A stretch of DNA of 64,000 nt, from positions 62,001 to 126,000 of the forward strand of contig JAPZLL010000003.1 of the NCBI GenBank assembly GCA_036250225.1, in the 5' to 3' direction. The position numbers and the translations under genes were made by a program. Of this stretch, positions 33,701 through 44,509 are shown piece by piece. The notes below the pieces were generated by a model, which was given only the letters and a program-made list of their open reading frames with translations, was not told where the DNA came from and ran no database searches. Source of the DNA: Cercophora sp. LCS_1 (taxonomy: Eukaryota > Ascomycota > Sordariomycetes > Sordariales > Lasiosphaeriaceae). Within the stretch, counting starts at the first letter, position 1. The number at the start of each line of letters is the position of its first letter.

Positions 33701-34255
33701 GTCTGGCGTCTACATACGCCCTCCATCTTGGTGAGGGGGTGTGAGTTCGCGGCGCAGGCCAACTGAGCACCAGAGCACCTCATAATCAACCATTTTTGCC
33801 TTGCTGCATCTCCGAGCGCGGCAGTCCGAGAAGTTGCTGCGACGCCAGACCCCCCGGCCCAGGCAGGAACGGTCACACTCACACGCCTCCAGCTTAGTCC
33901 TTGCTCGACGGATAGCGGGCGGGTATGCTTAGCCTCCCCTCCTTGGCCAACTCAAACCATTGACTGACAAGTGGCAATGTCGCCCGAAAGTGCCGTCATT
34001 GAAACCTGCAAAGACCAGGTCCAGCATTGAGCGCATTCCCATTTCAGCCCAAGGGGCCGTTTCTTAAATTCCCCATTGCCATCGTCTGATATCAACGTTG
34101 GCCACCCTCCTTCTCACTCCCCATATCAAGTCACTCAACAACCAACAACCTGATATGTGACCAGCTTCACCTGCTCCCACCAACACTGCCAGTAGCAACC
34201 ATCAACACTCACCATCGACTTTACGTTGTTATCATCATCACAAATCTACTTCGAG
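30732..34255. other. 3.5 kb gene-poor intergenic region
   Basis: No gene is supported. Open frames are numerous but overlap on both strands, and the longest (about 33040-33882, minus) begins with GTG and resembles nothing I know. It holds an 18-bp perfect palindrome at 31147-31164, a TGAGTCA site at 32560-32566 and, in its last 150 bases, a CA/CT-rich leader for the next gene. Confidence 0.5.
31147..31164. repeat. 18-bp perfect palindrome
   Basis: CCAGGCAGGCCTGCCTGG is its own reverse complement. It could be a dimeric factor site or chance; it lies about 420 bases past the URC1 stop. Confidence 0.7.
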
Positions 34256-34744
34256 ATGGCCTCCCCGCCAGAGTCGCGCCCCATGTCCCGGCGTGATTCG
34301 TCGGCTCGCAGCAGCAGCAAGAGGCGTCCAAGACTCCTCCGAGCAGCCGCCACTGAGCCGTCTATCACCACATCCAACGCCAGAGGGAACTCGCTCGCCA
34401 GCTCTCAGTCTCGACGAGCAACCGATCTTCTCAGCCGAGTAGCCTTCATCTCCGGCTCACCTCCCGACTCGGTCATCAGATCCCCTTCTCCGCTATCCAC
34501 CCGGACGGCCATGTTCGACAACGCAGACAGACGATCAGAGTTGTCTTCGTCCCCCATCAGCCAACCAGACAGTTTCGATGAGCTGCACCACGGTCCTTGT
34601 ACGACATCATCCTCATGTTTGCTCTTCTCAAACAAGACTAACCTGGGTGCAGATTCCGGGCGCTACTTCAGCTTCCCGAGTTTCGACATGTACGAGACCG
34701 ACCAGCACGACGAGCACAAGGAGAACGAGCTCAAGTCTCCGTGA
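34256..34744 (+). CDS. Unknown Ser/Arg-rich small protein
   Basis: I do not recognise this protein. Proposed exons 34256-34598 and 34653-34744 give 144 aa; unspliced it would be 162 aa in one frame. The 54-nt intron is suggested by donor GTACGA, a GACTAAC branch site and GTGCAG acceptor, and the splice removes a stretch containing the only Cys residues, giving HHGPYSGRYFSFPSFDMYE. The N-terminus is rich in Ser, Arg and Ala; the centre has repeated SP/SQ sites (SGSPPDS, SPSPLST, SSSPISQPDSFDE). The C-terminus is acidic and contains KEN within DEHKENELKSP, matching the anaphase-promoting complex KEN box and followed by a possible SP phosphosite. It is probably disordered. A long CA/CT-rich leader precedes the ATG, supporting expression. 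No enzymatic motif or membrane segment is present. Confidence 0.65.
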   Translation: MASPPESRPMSRRDSSARSSSKRRPRLLRAAATEPSITTSNARGNSLASSQSRRATDLLSRVAFISGSPPDSVIRSPSPLSTRTAMFDNADRRSELSSSPISQPDSFDELHHGPCTTSSSCLLFSNKTNLGADSGRYFSFPSFDMYETDQHDEHKENELKSP

Positions 34745-35844
34745 TGCGGCGTCGAGTCTCAGGAGGATGGCCGAGCCGGGATGTGCCATCACCGGTGCAA
34801 GCGGATCTCGGCCACGGTAATCGAAGCAGCCCACCACGAACGCCCCTCCGCGCAGCCCCCCTTCCCTCTGAGGTCACGGAGGTTGCATTTGACAACGCGC
34901 CGTACCCAGGACGGACCTTGATGCCGCTGAAACGCGGTATCGTCCAGCGAGGACAGGGGATCGCTGGGGGAGGAGGAGGCGTTTTGCTTGGTGCACATTC
35001 CTTATTTGCTGCGGTTCCCCGGACTAAAGCATCCAAGGGGAGTCGACGATGTTGGACTCCGACCGTCTTGCATCCAAGCCGTCGGGTTTTTGCCCGAATG
35101 GCGGGATGCGGAAGAAGACGAAGGGGTCACGTTACCCACTTGGGCCTGACCGCCCTCACTAACACCTGCGTACATTGATTGGCGCCATGCCACGTCGACG
35201 GTCTGGGATGATCTAAGACTGGCTTGGGATTTCACTCCGCTGGAGAGCCGGCTTGGGATTGGGTGATAATCTCATGTCGGATCAGGCGATAATCCACGAA
35301 TTGGAGTTTTGCTTAAGGGCGCTGGAAAGGCGTTGGCAAAAGTTGGTGTGTTCAAACTGCTGGAAGAGGCATCGAAACGGAACAGATAATAAAAAAATTA
35401 CAGTAGAAATGATAGGTAGCTCAATGATATGATCTACGTGTCGTATTCTCCCTTGAACTTTTTGGAAAAAATCAAGTGCAGTAACATCGCAGCGAGTGAA
35501 CGACTTCAATTGAGAGCACACCATCACTAGGTCCTCTCGCACTTGAGCACAGGCCTGTTGCCGTCCCCGCACTCCCGCAAATCGGCCTGCTTATCGATAA
35601 CGTTGCTCTGGTGGTTTCCTCCGGTCGAGACGCACGGCCGTCGCCGAAAGCCCTAAGCGCCGACCAGCCAATCAACGAAAGCTGCCCCACTTGCAGTTTT
35701 TCCGTGGGCGGGCTGCGAGCCCACACAACGAATTCACAATTTCACTCGAGTGGTAAGAAACCAAATTTCGCGACCACGACACACGGTCTCCATCACCAAC
35801 ACAAACAGCACTTTCTGTCGACCTAGGCACGGGTGCTCGTCAAG
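34745..35844. other. Intergenic region upstream of ribosomal protein eS1
   Basis: 1.1 kb holding the 3' end of the small Ser-rich gene and the promoter of eS1. A run of open frame at about 34741-35178 is GC-rich but lacks family resemblance. No gene is seen. Confidence 0.45.
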
Positions 35845-36931
35845 ATGGCTGTTGGCAAGTATGTTGCCCTCGCAAATCATTTCCCTGCCCATAGTCAACC
35901 GACTACGCCGAACCTTCAATAACGAAACCCGATGAGTTCACGATCGCTAATCGACTCTTTAGGAACAAGAGATTGTCCAAGGGCAAGAAGGGCCTTAAGA
36001 AGAAGGCCCAGGACCCCTTCGCTCGCAAGGACTGGTACGGAATCAAGGTAGGCCGCCAGTTTGAACATTGGGACGTTTCGTCAGGCGCAAACTAACGCGA
36101 TCCCGAAAACTAGGCTCCTGCCCCCTTCAACATCCGAGAGTAAGCCTACCACCCGAACCACCGCTCGACGAAAGCGAACAAACGATTGAAGAAGCTGGAA
36201 ACCTAACTCGCTGCTTCTAGTGTCGGCAAGACCCTTGTGAACCGCACCACCGGTCTCAAGAACGCCAACGATGCCCTCAAGGGCCGCATCTTCGAGGTCT
36301 CCCTCGCCGATCTCCAGAAGGATGAGGACCACTCTTTCCGCAAGATCAAGCTCAGAGTCGATGAGGTCCAGGGCAAGAACTGCTTGACCAACTTCCACGG
36401 TCTCGACTTCACCTCGGACAAGCTCCGATCCCTCGTCCGCAAGTGGCAAACCCTGATTGAGGCCAACGTCACGGTCAAGACCACCGACGACTACCTCCTC
36501 CGTCTGTTCGCCATTGCCTTCACCAAGCGCCGCGGCAACCAGATCAAGAAGACCACCTATGCCGCCACCTCCCAGATCCGTGCCATCCGCCGGAAGATGA
36601 CTGAGATCATCCAGCGTGAGGCTGCCAGCTGCACACTCACCCAGCTTACCTCCAAGCTCATTCCTGAGGTCATTGGCCGCGAGATTGAGAAGGCTACCCA
36701 GGGCATCTACCCCCTCCAACACGTAGGTGGTTTTTTTTTTTTTTTTAGCAACGAGCAAAGTAGCAAACGGATGCTAACGGGAAACAGGTTCACATCCGCA
36801 AGGTCAAGCTCCTCAAGGCGCCCAAGTTCGACCTCGGTTCCCTCATGGCCCTCCATGGCGAGTCTGGCACGGATGACCAGGGCCAGAAGGTGGAGCGTGA
36901 GTTCAAGGAGACGGTCCTTGAGTCGGTATAA
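35845..36931 (+). CDS. RPS1: 40S ribosomal protein eS1 (S3a)
   Basis: Small-subunit ribosomal protein near the mRNA exit site. Exons 35845-35858, 35963-36047, 36114-36139, 36221-36722 and 36788-36931 give 256 aa, the normal fungal length. The first exon is only 14 nt, reading MAVGK across the junction and continuing NKRLSKGKKGLKKKAQDPFARKDWYGIKAPAPFNIRDVGKTLVNRTTG. The rest is collinear with eS1 to LESV, with EFKETVLESV at the end. All four junctions are in frame and the intron-rich 5' end is typical of fungal ribosomal protein genes. Codon use is strongly biased to C-ending codons, as in highly expressed genes. Intron 4 holds a 16-T tract. Confidence 0.97.
36731..36746 (+). repeat. T16 tract in the last eS1 intron
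   Basis: Sixteen consecutive T begin eight bases inside the intron, well upstream of the GCTAAC branch site at about 36774. It is a likely length-variable homopolymer. Confidence 0.85.
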
Positions 36932-37855
36932 ACGGGTAGTTCATGGCGGGTGTCGCACTGGGAACGGTTTTTATCCAGCAATACCTCTCTCGGGCATGGG
37001 TCTTGCTTTCTTCGTTGCATTTGGCGTGGACATGGTACAGTAGTCAAGGTAACGATTTTCCGTCCCGATGACGGAAGGAACGGAATGCAAAAGGATCATA
37101 AAAGACCATGACACTTCCACATCTGCCCGTCGCGGGCCACGAATCCATGTGCATCGCGAATCTGTATGGCTTGGAGTTCTGGGCTCTGAAAGGCGGGATA
37201 CCATGTGTTCGAGGTTGGGGAAGGCTTTGGTTTCCGGGATGCACTGTAGAGATGAGATTGGCAGGCACCGACGACCAACTGCGGTCGGCTGACTGGACAG
37301 CCAGAGACAGACGCTAACACGCACAAAGCGCTTTCTCAAACAAACCCGACTTGATTGCCTGGCGACTGCCCGCACTGCTAGAAATTGCATTAGGTTCTTG
37401 AAACTATGCTGCTTTGTCTGTGAAGTGCGATTTACGCGGCCGATTGTCACATTGGGGACGTTTATTCATAACGTCATCGCCGGCCCGCCAGGCTGTAGTG
37501 GTCATGAGGGCCACTAGGACAAGATTCAAGCCGGACCAGGCTTAACAGCCAACCACCTCCAACTTTGCCGTTTTCTTATCTGGACGACGTCTTGAAGAAC
37601 GGAAATCTCGTCTCTTGATATTTGAGCCCTCTCTGGTCGAGTTGCACGAGCGTCGCACCAAGAGAACGAGAGCCAAAGTGTCGGGCGTGACCTGTCGGTC
37701 AGGACCGGGCACTTGCAAACGACAACTCACCTCGGCCGATTGCCTGCGTGGCAGCGCACCACACCCTCGGTTCAGCGCCCCACCCCAACTTCAGCATTTT
37801 GTGGCCGATATCTCACTCGGCTCTTCTCATTATTCATCTGGTTCAAACGGCAGGC
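36932..37855. other. Intergenic region between eS1 and the Rab gene
   Basis: 924 bases between two plus-strand genes. It contains the eS1 3' end and the Rab18-like promoter. No gene is seen. Confidence 0.5.
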
Positions 37856-38723
37856 ATGGCTTCAGACGACTCGTTACCGACGCTCAAGGTGCTGCTGATT
37901 GGGCCGTCGGGAGCGGGGAAATCGGCTTGTGAGTGTTTGAGATCCATCAACGTTGAGTGAGGATTTCAGCTGATTCAACAAACAAGTGCTCACGAGATAC
38001 TGTGACGATGAGTTTGATCCCGAAAACTCAACCGCGACAATAGGCATCGACTTCAAGGTATTTTCCCTCACCCTGAATTTTTCATTCTCACGGCTCATCT
38101 AACCACGCTCTCAGATCAAGAAGCTGGCTGTCCGCGGTAAAGCTTACCGGCTCACGCTGTTTGATACTGTATGTCCCTCGCTCGTACTCTCACTCCTCAT
38201 CTTCCTTCCCAACTCATCCCCTCCCTCACACTTCCCATTTCACTCTCCCTGCGCCCCCATCTCCTCCACCAAAACACACATGAATAACACCCTTCCCCAC
38301 CAGGCCGGCCAAGAACGCTTCCGCACCCTCTCCACCTCCTTCTACCGCGGCGCCCACGGCGTCCTCCTCGTCTACGACATCTCGTCGCGAGCCTCCTTCC
38401 TGACAATGGAGCGCTGGTTCGACGAAGCAGAGTCCAACACGCCCGACGGCGTGGCGCTGTACCTGGTCGGCGCCAAGCTGGACAAGGCCGAAACGTCGCG
38501 CGAGGTGCCGACTGAGGAGGGTAAAGCGCTGGCTGACAAGCACGGGGCGCGGTTCTGCGAGGCGAGCGCCAAGAGCAGGGAGAATGTGCGACGGCCTTTT
38601 GTCGAGGTTGTGGATCAGATTGTTACCACGCCTGGGTTGTTGAGCGGTGCGGGGAGGAGGACGGGGGGTACAGTTGTTGTTGGTGAGGAGGGTGGGGGGT
38701 ATTGGAGTGGGTGTGCTTGTTGA
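37856..38723 (+). CDS. Rab18-like small GTPase
   Basis: Rab-family GTPase; animal Rab18 acts at the ER and lipid droplets, and the same site here is inference. Exons 37856-37928, 37987-38057, 38115-38168 and 38304-38723 give 205 aa. The P-loop is GPSGAGKSA; switch I/RabF1 is NSTATIGIDFKIKKL, typical of Rab18; G3 is FDTAGQERFRTLSTSFYRGAHG. G5 is EASAKSRENV. The C-terminus ends in CAC, a double-Cys geranylgeranylation signal. One key residue differs: G4, normally NKxD, reads AKLD (VGAKLDKAE), so the Asn that contacts guanine is Ala. The C-terminal 35 residues are Gly-rich and use GT-rich sequence unlike the rest of the gene. Intron 3 is 135 nt, the longest in the gene. Confidence 0.9.
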
Positions 38724-39067
38724 GTCACTTCACGTTGTCTGCTGAGGGGAGAGTGAGTTGTGTATGAGGGAAGCGCAGGAGGGAGTTGCGGAGTGCGTTT
38801 TAGACTGGGGCTTTTTTTTCTCTCTCTTAAGTGATTGGGTTGTGTGGTTGTGGGATAACATCATCAGCGGACAGAGAAGATACTGATACCCTTCGGTTGG
38901 TTGTCATGATGGTTTTTTTTATTCTTTAGTTTGTCAATTCAATTCAAGGGTGGGGTTTCTATGTTCTTGTCTAGGTTCTATCGGACGATGCGCTACACAG
39001 GTACCTATAGTACAGCGAAGAAAGGGGAAGGTGGTAATACTACAGGGTTAAACAGTTTATGCTCTGC
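38724..39067. other. Convergent intergenic region
   Basis: 344 bases of shared 3' sequence between the Rab18-like and hydrolase genes, with two runs of eight T. A TGAGTCA at 38721-38727 overlaps the Rab stop codon and is probably chance. Confidence 0.5.
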
Positions 39068-40221
39068 TCATTCCTTTAGCTCCAGGAACCGGACGACGGC
39101 TTAAAAACGCAGTCAGCACCGTCATATCTCAAAACCAAAACGAATCTCACCTTGTCTGAAAGCCTCTGGATTCTCTGAAATAAGCCAATGCCCAGCCTCG
39201 ACGTCAACTAACTCGAACCGCGGGAAAAACTTTCCAATAACGGGTATCACCTCGTCGGGCACATATCGACTCTTGGTGCCCCGAATAAACAGCGCCGGCT
39301 TCTCGAACCGCACCTCGTCGGGGTTCCTAAACGGGAAATCACCCAGGTGGTCCAGCGCCTTGGCCAGAACCGATAACGGCACGCGGAATTTCTGCGCTTT
39401 GGATCCCTCGGGTCGGTGTAGGTTGCCCAGCAGGAATTGCCGGATGGTGAGTGACTTCTCGTAATCCTGCAGGATCTTGTCGGCCTCGGCCTGGCGGGTG
39501 ACGTCTGCTTCGTCAATCTTCTTCATGCCCTTGATGTAGCGGGCGAAATCGCTTTCCAGCCGGGCGTCGACGGGCGCGTTGTCGACGGCTACGATGTTGG
39601 CGACTAGGTCTGGCTCGGTCAGGGCGAGGGCCATGGCCGTTTTGGCGCCCCTTTTTTTTGGTTGGGTTAGCAAATGCAAGAGGAGGGAATGGGATTGGGG
39701 GGAGGGGGATTACATGGAGTGCCCGATTAGAGTTGGTTCTTTGAAGTTGTGATGTCGGACGAACTCGGCTACGTCGGCGGCCATGGCGACGTAGTCATGG
39801 CGTGGGCTGTGAGGGGATTCACCGTGGTTGCGGAGGTCCTAGAGCTTGTCTTAGATGTGAGGGAGATGGGACAAGGGAAAGGTGGTGGGATATACCACGG
39901 CGTATACATGGCGGCCTAGGTCACGAGCGAGGACTCTTTATGGACAGTGTGTCAGATATTCTCAGCTGACCATTGGGAAAGTTGATAATGGAAACATGAG
40001 GTTACTCACTTACTTATGCCCCTGTTGTTCTTTTTGGATCCAAACAGGCCATGCATGACAATTATGGGCGATGTTTTGCTATCTGGGACGCTGGGTTTCG
40101 CTGGCTCATGGTGGTCGTACACCAATGGCACCGTGGGTAACAATCTCGATGGCGAAGATGAAAATAATCTTCTTGTTGATGACAAGTGCAACTTTCTCGA
40201 GGCGTGCCCGGCGGCAGCCAT
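39068..40221 (-). CDS. Mitochondrial alpha/beta hydrolase, ABHD11/Imo32 type
   Basis: Serine hydrolase of the ABHD11 group, whose yeast relative is Imo32; the natural substrate is not settled. Exons 40221-40010, 39935-39896, 39838-39714, 39650-39151 and 39099-39068 give 302 aa. The N-terminal 40 residues are rich in Arg, Ser and Ala (RKLHLSSTRRLFSSSPSRLLP), a good mitochondrial presequence. IIVMHGLFGSKKNN is the oxyanion-hole strand; YAVDLRNHGESPHS follows; the nucleophile elbow is IGHSMGAKTAM, formed across intron 3. ALFIRGTKSRYV supplies the acid region and VDVEAGHWLISENPE the catalytic His. The last exon restores FRQAVVRFLELKE; ignoring the final intron gives an unrelated ending. The start could also be at 40245, adding eight residues. 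Confidence 0.88.
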
Positions 40222-40559
40222 GGGTGCTGGTAATACCCCAATCATTTCTGCAGTTTTTTTTCTGTCCTGCTCCGAGCTCCCTTGCGAAGCAATGGACTGC
40301 AAATCAACTCGATAAATATAAAATTTGCCGGTTTGTAAGTGAGTCAACTGCAACGAATTGCACAGACGCCGTTCATCGGAAACTTTGTGGAGAATGCGCA
40401 CGGTCCATGTACGTCATTTGGGATGGGATTCGTGCACGGTGTTTACACTGTATTTGGTGCACTGTATCCCTTTCAGCATCATAACCAAGGATCAACAAAA
40501 TAAACTGGATTGTGTGCTCTCTCCGTCTGACTCTATTTATCTACGCTACAGCATCTAAT
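40222..40559. other. Short promoter region of the ABHD11-like gene
   Basis: 338 bases between the GH115 stop and the hydrolase start, both minus strand. A TGAGTCA sits at 40340-40346, about 120 bases upstream of the hydrolase ATG. The open frame continues upstream to about 40401 but I see no reason to extend the protein. Confidence 0.5.
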
Positions 40560-43540
40560 TTAGACCTGCTTACTCTCAGGAGGCCCCAGCAAGCTCGACT
40601 TGACGCCTCCCATGTCAATAACAATCTTGGTGACAATCATGGTTGGCTCGAGCAAATATAACTTGAGCTCATGCTTCCCCGGCGCCAGCCTACCGACCTT
40701 ATTCGTCTTGACATAGGCTCCCTTGATTACAGCATCTGACCAACCAGCAGGCTGGTTACTCCCATTCGTCAAAGGCACTACCTGAACCGTTGTCGCCGAC
40801 CCTCCGTCCACAACAATACTGTACTTGTTTGGAGAGTTGGGATTCGCATTCTCCGACGGTGCTAGATACACTGTGACGGAGGCGTCGGCGATGTTTGTAA
40901 GGGTGTAGAACGGGTACACCAGGACGAACCCCTTGGCAGGCTGCTGCGAGGGTGTGCGCGGCGGTAATCGAACGCCCGAGAGGGTACGCCCATAGTCAGG
41001 GACGACAACATACTCTTTAGATGAACCCTCAGCAAAGTGCTCTGCCTCGATGGAAACGGTGCGGTCGTCCTCGACGTGACCCTTGAAGTCGGCGGGCACC
41101 GTGGGGTTCTCGATCGGGACGAGGACGGTTGCGGTTGTGCCAGTTTGGTTGAGATTGGTGACGGTGAATGCAACTGTGCTGGAGCCTGCTGGGGCAAGTG
41201 ACCAATCTGCCTTGATGATTGCGCGGATATCAAGACTCCCGTTGGGAGAGGACAGCGTCCCTCGCCTGTTGGTCACGTTGACATATGTGGCATTGGCTGT
41301 GATTTCGTAGCTGAAGGTGCCATCGGCACGGGCAAAGATGTCAAAGTATCTGTCCACGCTTGGCGGTGTGAATGGGCTCAGGGGCGGTGTTGTCAGTCTC
41401 GCTGTGCCTGGGAACGCCGCGGTGTTTCCCTGTGCTGCCACGCCCATAATGGTGTTGGCCGCGGCGGCTGTGATTGTCGTAGGACGAGGAATTGTGTTGG
41501 AGCTGGGCTCTTGCCAGTTGTTGTAGCCAAGGTGAGTTTGATCCATGAAGTGGTTCCATTTCCCGCTGCGAAGAGTGTGGAATCGCTTGGTGATGGCTTG
41601 GTCTTCAGTGAAGGCTGCTTGCACATCCTTCCCGAGCTTGTTTGTGCTGATGCGTTTCTCAGTGGCGTATCTGCTGCCGAGCGCCACCTTGGAGTAGATC
41701 TCATAAACCGTTTTACCAGCAAGAACGGGGTGGAGGACGATTTCAAAGAAGGAATCCTGGTTTGCAGCTGGCAACTTGTCGTACACTGCTTGTGCTTGGA
41801 CAACCAAGTCGGTCCATTCTTTGTAGTTGAGCTCGACTTCGTCGTAATTACTGGAGCTGAATGCGAACGGGGTCCTCGAAAGGTCCTCGTACTTGTGGCG
41901 AGCCGTGAGCTTTCCGTAGGTTGTCATGATGGAAGCCGCCGCTTCGGCCGCCGTCTCTCCAAACTGTCGAGCACTCCACGATTTGAGCCACTCTCTTGTG
42001 CTTCCAGGCGTGTCAAACATTTCTCTGTCCCAGGCCAGTGCCATGAAATGCGCCGTAGGAAGCTCGAGAGCCTTCAGGTCACCGACATTGGCAATCCAGA
42101 TATTCTTGTTGCCGCTGTCGTGGGCCAGAGTCATCTGCTCCCACGTCTTTGACAGCTGGATCGTGTTAATCCATTTGTAGTTTCTTGGATCGCCGACGTA
42201 GTCGAAATGGTAGTACATCCCCGAGCCGCCGCGTCTCTGCTCCTCTTTTCCGATGGGGATTCTGCGGATGTTCCCTCTGTTGTCGTCACTCCAGAAAAGG
42301 GTCACATCGTCGGAAACCTTCATGCCCGCCTGCCAGTAGCCGGGAACTTCCTGTCAACGGGTTAGCGTTCTGATCTTTGATGCCTCTAAGAAGGTCCTAC
42401 CTTGTACATGACCCAGACCTGCGGGATTTCTGACAAGGGCTTGCCAGTAGCCTTCGTCAATACGCTTTGCTGCCAAGCGATAATCTCTTCGAGAGCACTA
42501 GCCGACAACGTGGCTGAAGCCGCGTCTCCTGATCCTCTCATACCCAGCGTATAAATGGTGCTCCAGTTCTTTGATCTGTTTGGTCCTTCTTCCATGAACG
42601 CCTGCACGCCGCCCTTGTTGCTTCTCCAGTCCCACGAGCCTTTGAGAAATCTGCCTTGTTCCTTGTCGGCGCGGGCCATCGGCTCGTGGTGAGATGTTCC
42701 CATGAAGACACCATACTCGTTGGCAAGAGGTCCGTTTTTCGGGTCGTCTAGATAGAACATCGAAGACCACATGGCTGGCCAAACGTAGTTGCCCTTGAGG
42801 CGAACAACGAGGTCGAAGATGAGCCTGTAAAAGTCGCTGACGAACGGGCTGTTGTACTGACTCCGCTTGAAGTTCGACCCGCCCCAGCCGGTGAGTGCTG
42901 GGGCTTCATCGTTAAGGAAGATGCCGCGGAACTTCACTGACGGAGGTCCTTCTTGGTGAACAGCACTGCTCGCCCAGATGTATTGTCTCTTGGTCGGTGC
43001 AACGTCGGCCCAGAAATGCCACGGAGACACGCCGATCCTCTCCGAGACGTCGTAGAGCCCAAAGACGGCGCCTCGCGAGTCCGAGCCCGCAATGACAAAC
43101 ACAGCATCACGACCTTCCCATGGTGCCTGGACGACCTGGTACGTGTAGGTTTCCCACTTTCCGGTGATGGCAGACACATCAAGTTTTTTGGCCGAAATCA
43201 GCCCATCGATCAGGCTGGATTTGCCAACAGTGCCGATGATGATGATTGGCCGAGTAGCTGACTTTTGAGTAATGGTGGTGCTCCAGTCTGCCGTCACGAC
43301 GCTACCGTTGACGCCCAGGACTTTGCCAAAGTCCGTAGCCAAGTCGTTGGCTGCGCGGAGCAGATTCGATCCATCGTTGGATGACACTCGGATTTCAGGG
43401 GCGAGGTTTGGGCCGCCGAGCTGATATCCGCCGTTCTCAGAACCAAAGGTAAAAATCGAAGGTTTCTCCTTGTATGCAACCCCTGAAGAGGCAAACAAAG
43501 CCGTCAAGGTAACAGCCACGATACCAAGAAGACGCGCCAT
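40560..43540 (-). CDS. Secreted GH115 xylan alpha-1,2-glucuronidase
   Basis: Glycoside hydrolase family 115 enzyme that removes (4-O-methyl-)glucuronic acid side groups from xylan; secreted for plant-polymer degradation. Exons 43540-42401 and 42350-40560 give 976 aa, the usual GH115 length. The N-terminus MARLLGIVAVTLTALFASSGVA is a signal peptide, with cleavage probably before YKEKP. A GH67-like N-terminal domain (about 30-190) precedes the catalytic barrel with FRGIFLNDEAPALTGW, LKGNYVWPAMW and FMGTSHHEPMAR; the junction reads VWVMYK-EVPGYWQAGM, followed by LFWSDDNRGNIRRIP. A helical domain and a C-terminal beta domain beginning near VSIEAEHFAEG complete the family layout. N-glycosylation sequons are common (for example NATYVNVT). 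The single intron is phase 0. Neighbouring genes are not xylan-related. Confidence 0.95.
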
Positions 43541-44509
43541 CGTGCCAACGTTACGTCCACAGCGTCTAACCCAAACTTGGAGTTGTTGCTGGGTGAAGCC
43601 TCCATCTTAAAGGTGCAAAAGTGGACAAAGCCCTCCGCAATTCCTATCCTGGATCCCATCTGGAAGAATGCCCTATTCCCCAGAACAGCATGACGGATAA
43701 AGTAAAGTTGGGGAAACGGCAGAAAGCGAATAGCTACACTTTGATATACACTCGCTTGGCGTCAATCAAGGGAGCAAGTAGGAGATATTCCACGAATTGG
43801 AAGCCAGCTACGGCCCCAGTTTCCTGGAAACGAAGAATGCGGGCACAACTCCACGGGAGCCAACTCAGGATCCGCGAGGGTTGTGGCAAAATCACCGACG
43901 TTGTGTCTCGGCCTGCCACGATGCGCACCAATCAGATACAATGGTGTTGGGGCTGCTGAAGAGAAGTAGAATAATTGAAGGGATATTGTTCACTTGAATC
44001 GAAGCATATCGGAATTGAGGTGACGACTGAGGCATGGGGGTTGATCCGAAAGCTCCTGATGGCATATCAACGAAAGAAAAAGAAGAAGCCCCCCCGACCT
44101 GGGTGTTTGCTGTTCTTCGTCTTGCTTAGATTCAATTGTTGAATCTGTTCTATTTTCGAAATGGATATTGGTCATGATATCCAGCTGGGATGTCGTAATG
44201 CTGTGCTTGGAGGCGTAAAGCTTGAGTGAGCAGTAACGCCAAGCTTTGGTACCCCACAAAATGGTTTGCGAAAAATGTCCCCTGGTGGTCAAGTGCCCCG
44301 CAATGGATCTCAAGCAGCAAGCAACCTAACCCACAGACACCAGTGAGCGGAAGGGGCCACCGAACGACTCGGCACCGTGACTTCTAACAGAGGACGAGCT
44401 GAGACGCTTTCAATTCAAACCACATTGATCGACTGGGAGTGGACAAGCAACACGCCAGAAGAGGATGCGAACTTGAACCCAAATCGGACAACCGATCCCC
44501 AACACCAAC
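43541..44509. other. Divergent promoter of GH115 and SRP72
   Basis: 969 bases between two divergent starts. Short open frames are present but none is credible. Any xylan- or glucose-responsive control of GH115 should be here. Confidence 0.5.

Noticed and set aside
33040..33882. 280-codon minus-strand open frame
   Set aside because: It starts with GTG, has skewed Arg/Gly/Ala/Gln composition and is overlapped by open frames on the plus strand; it looks like a GC-composition artefact.
38721..38727. TGAGTCA at the Rab18-like stop codon as a regulatory site
   Set aside because: It overlaps the stop codon between convergent genes, with no promoter nearby.
41511..42152. 213-codon plus-strand frame inside GH115
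   Set aside because: Antisense shadow of the GH115 coding exon.
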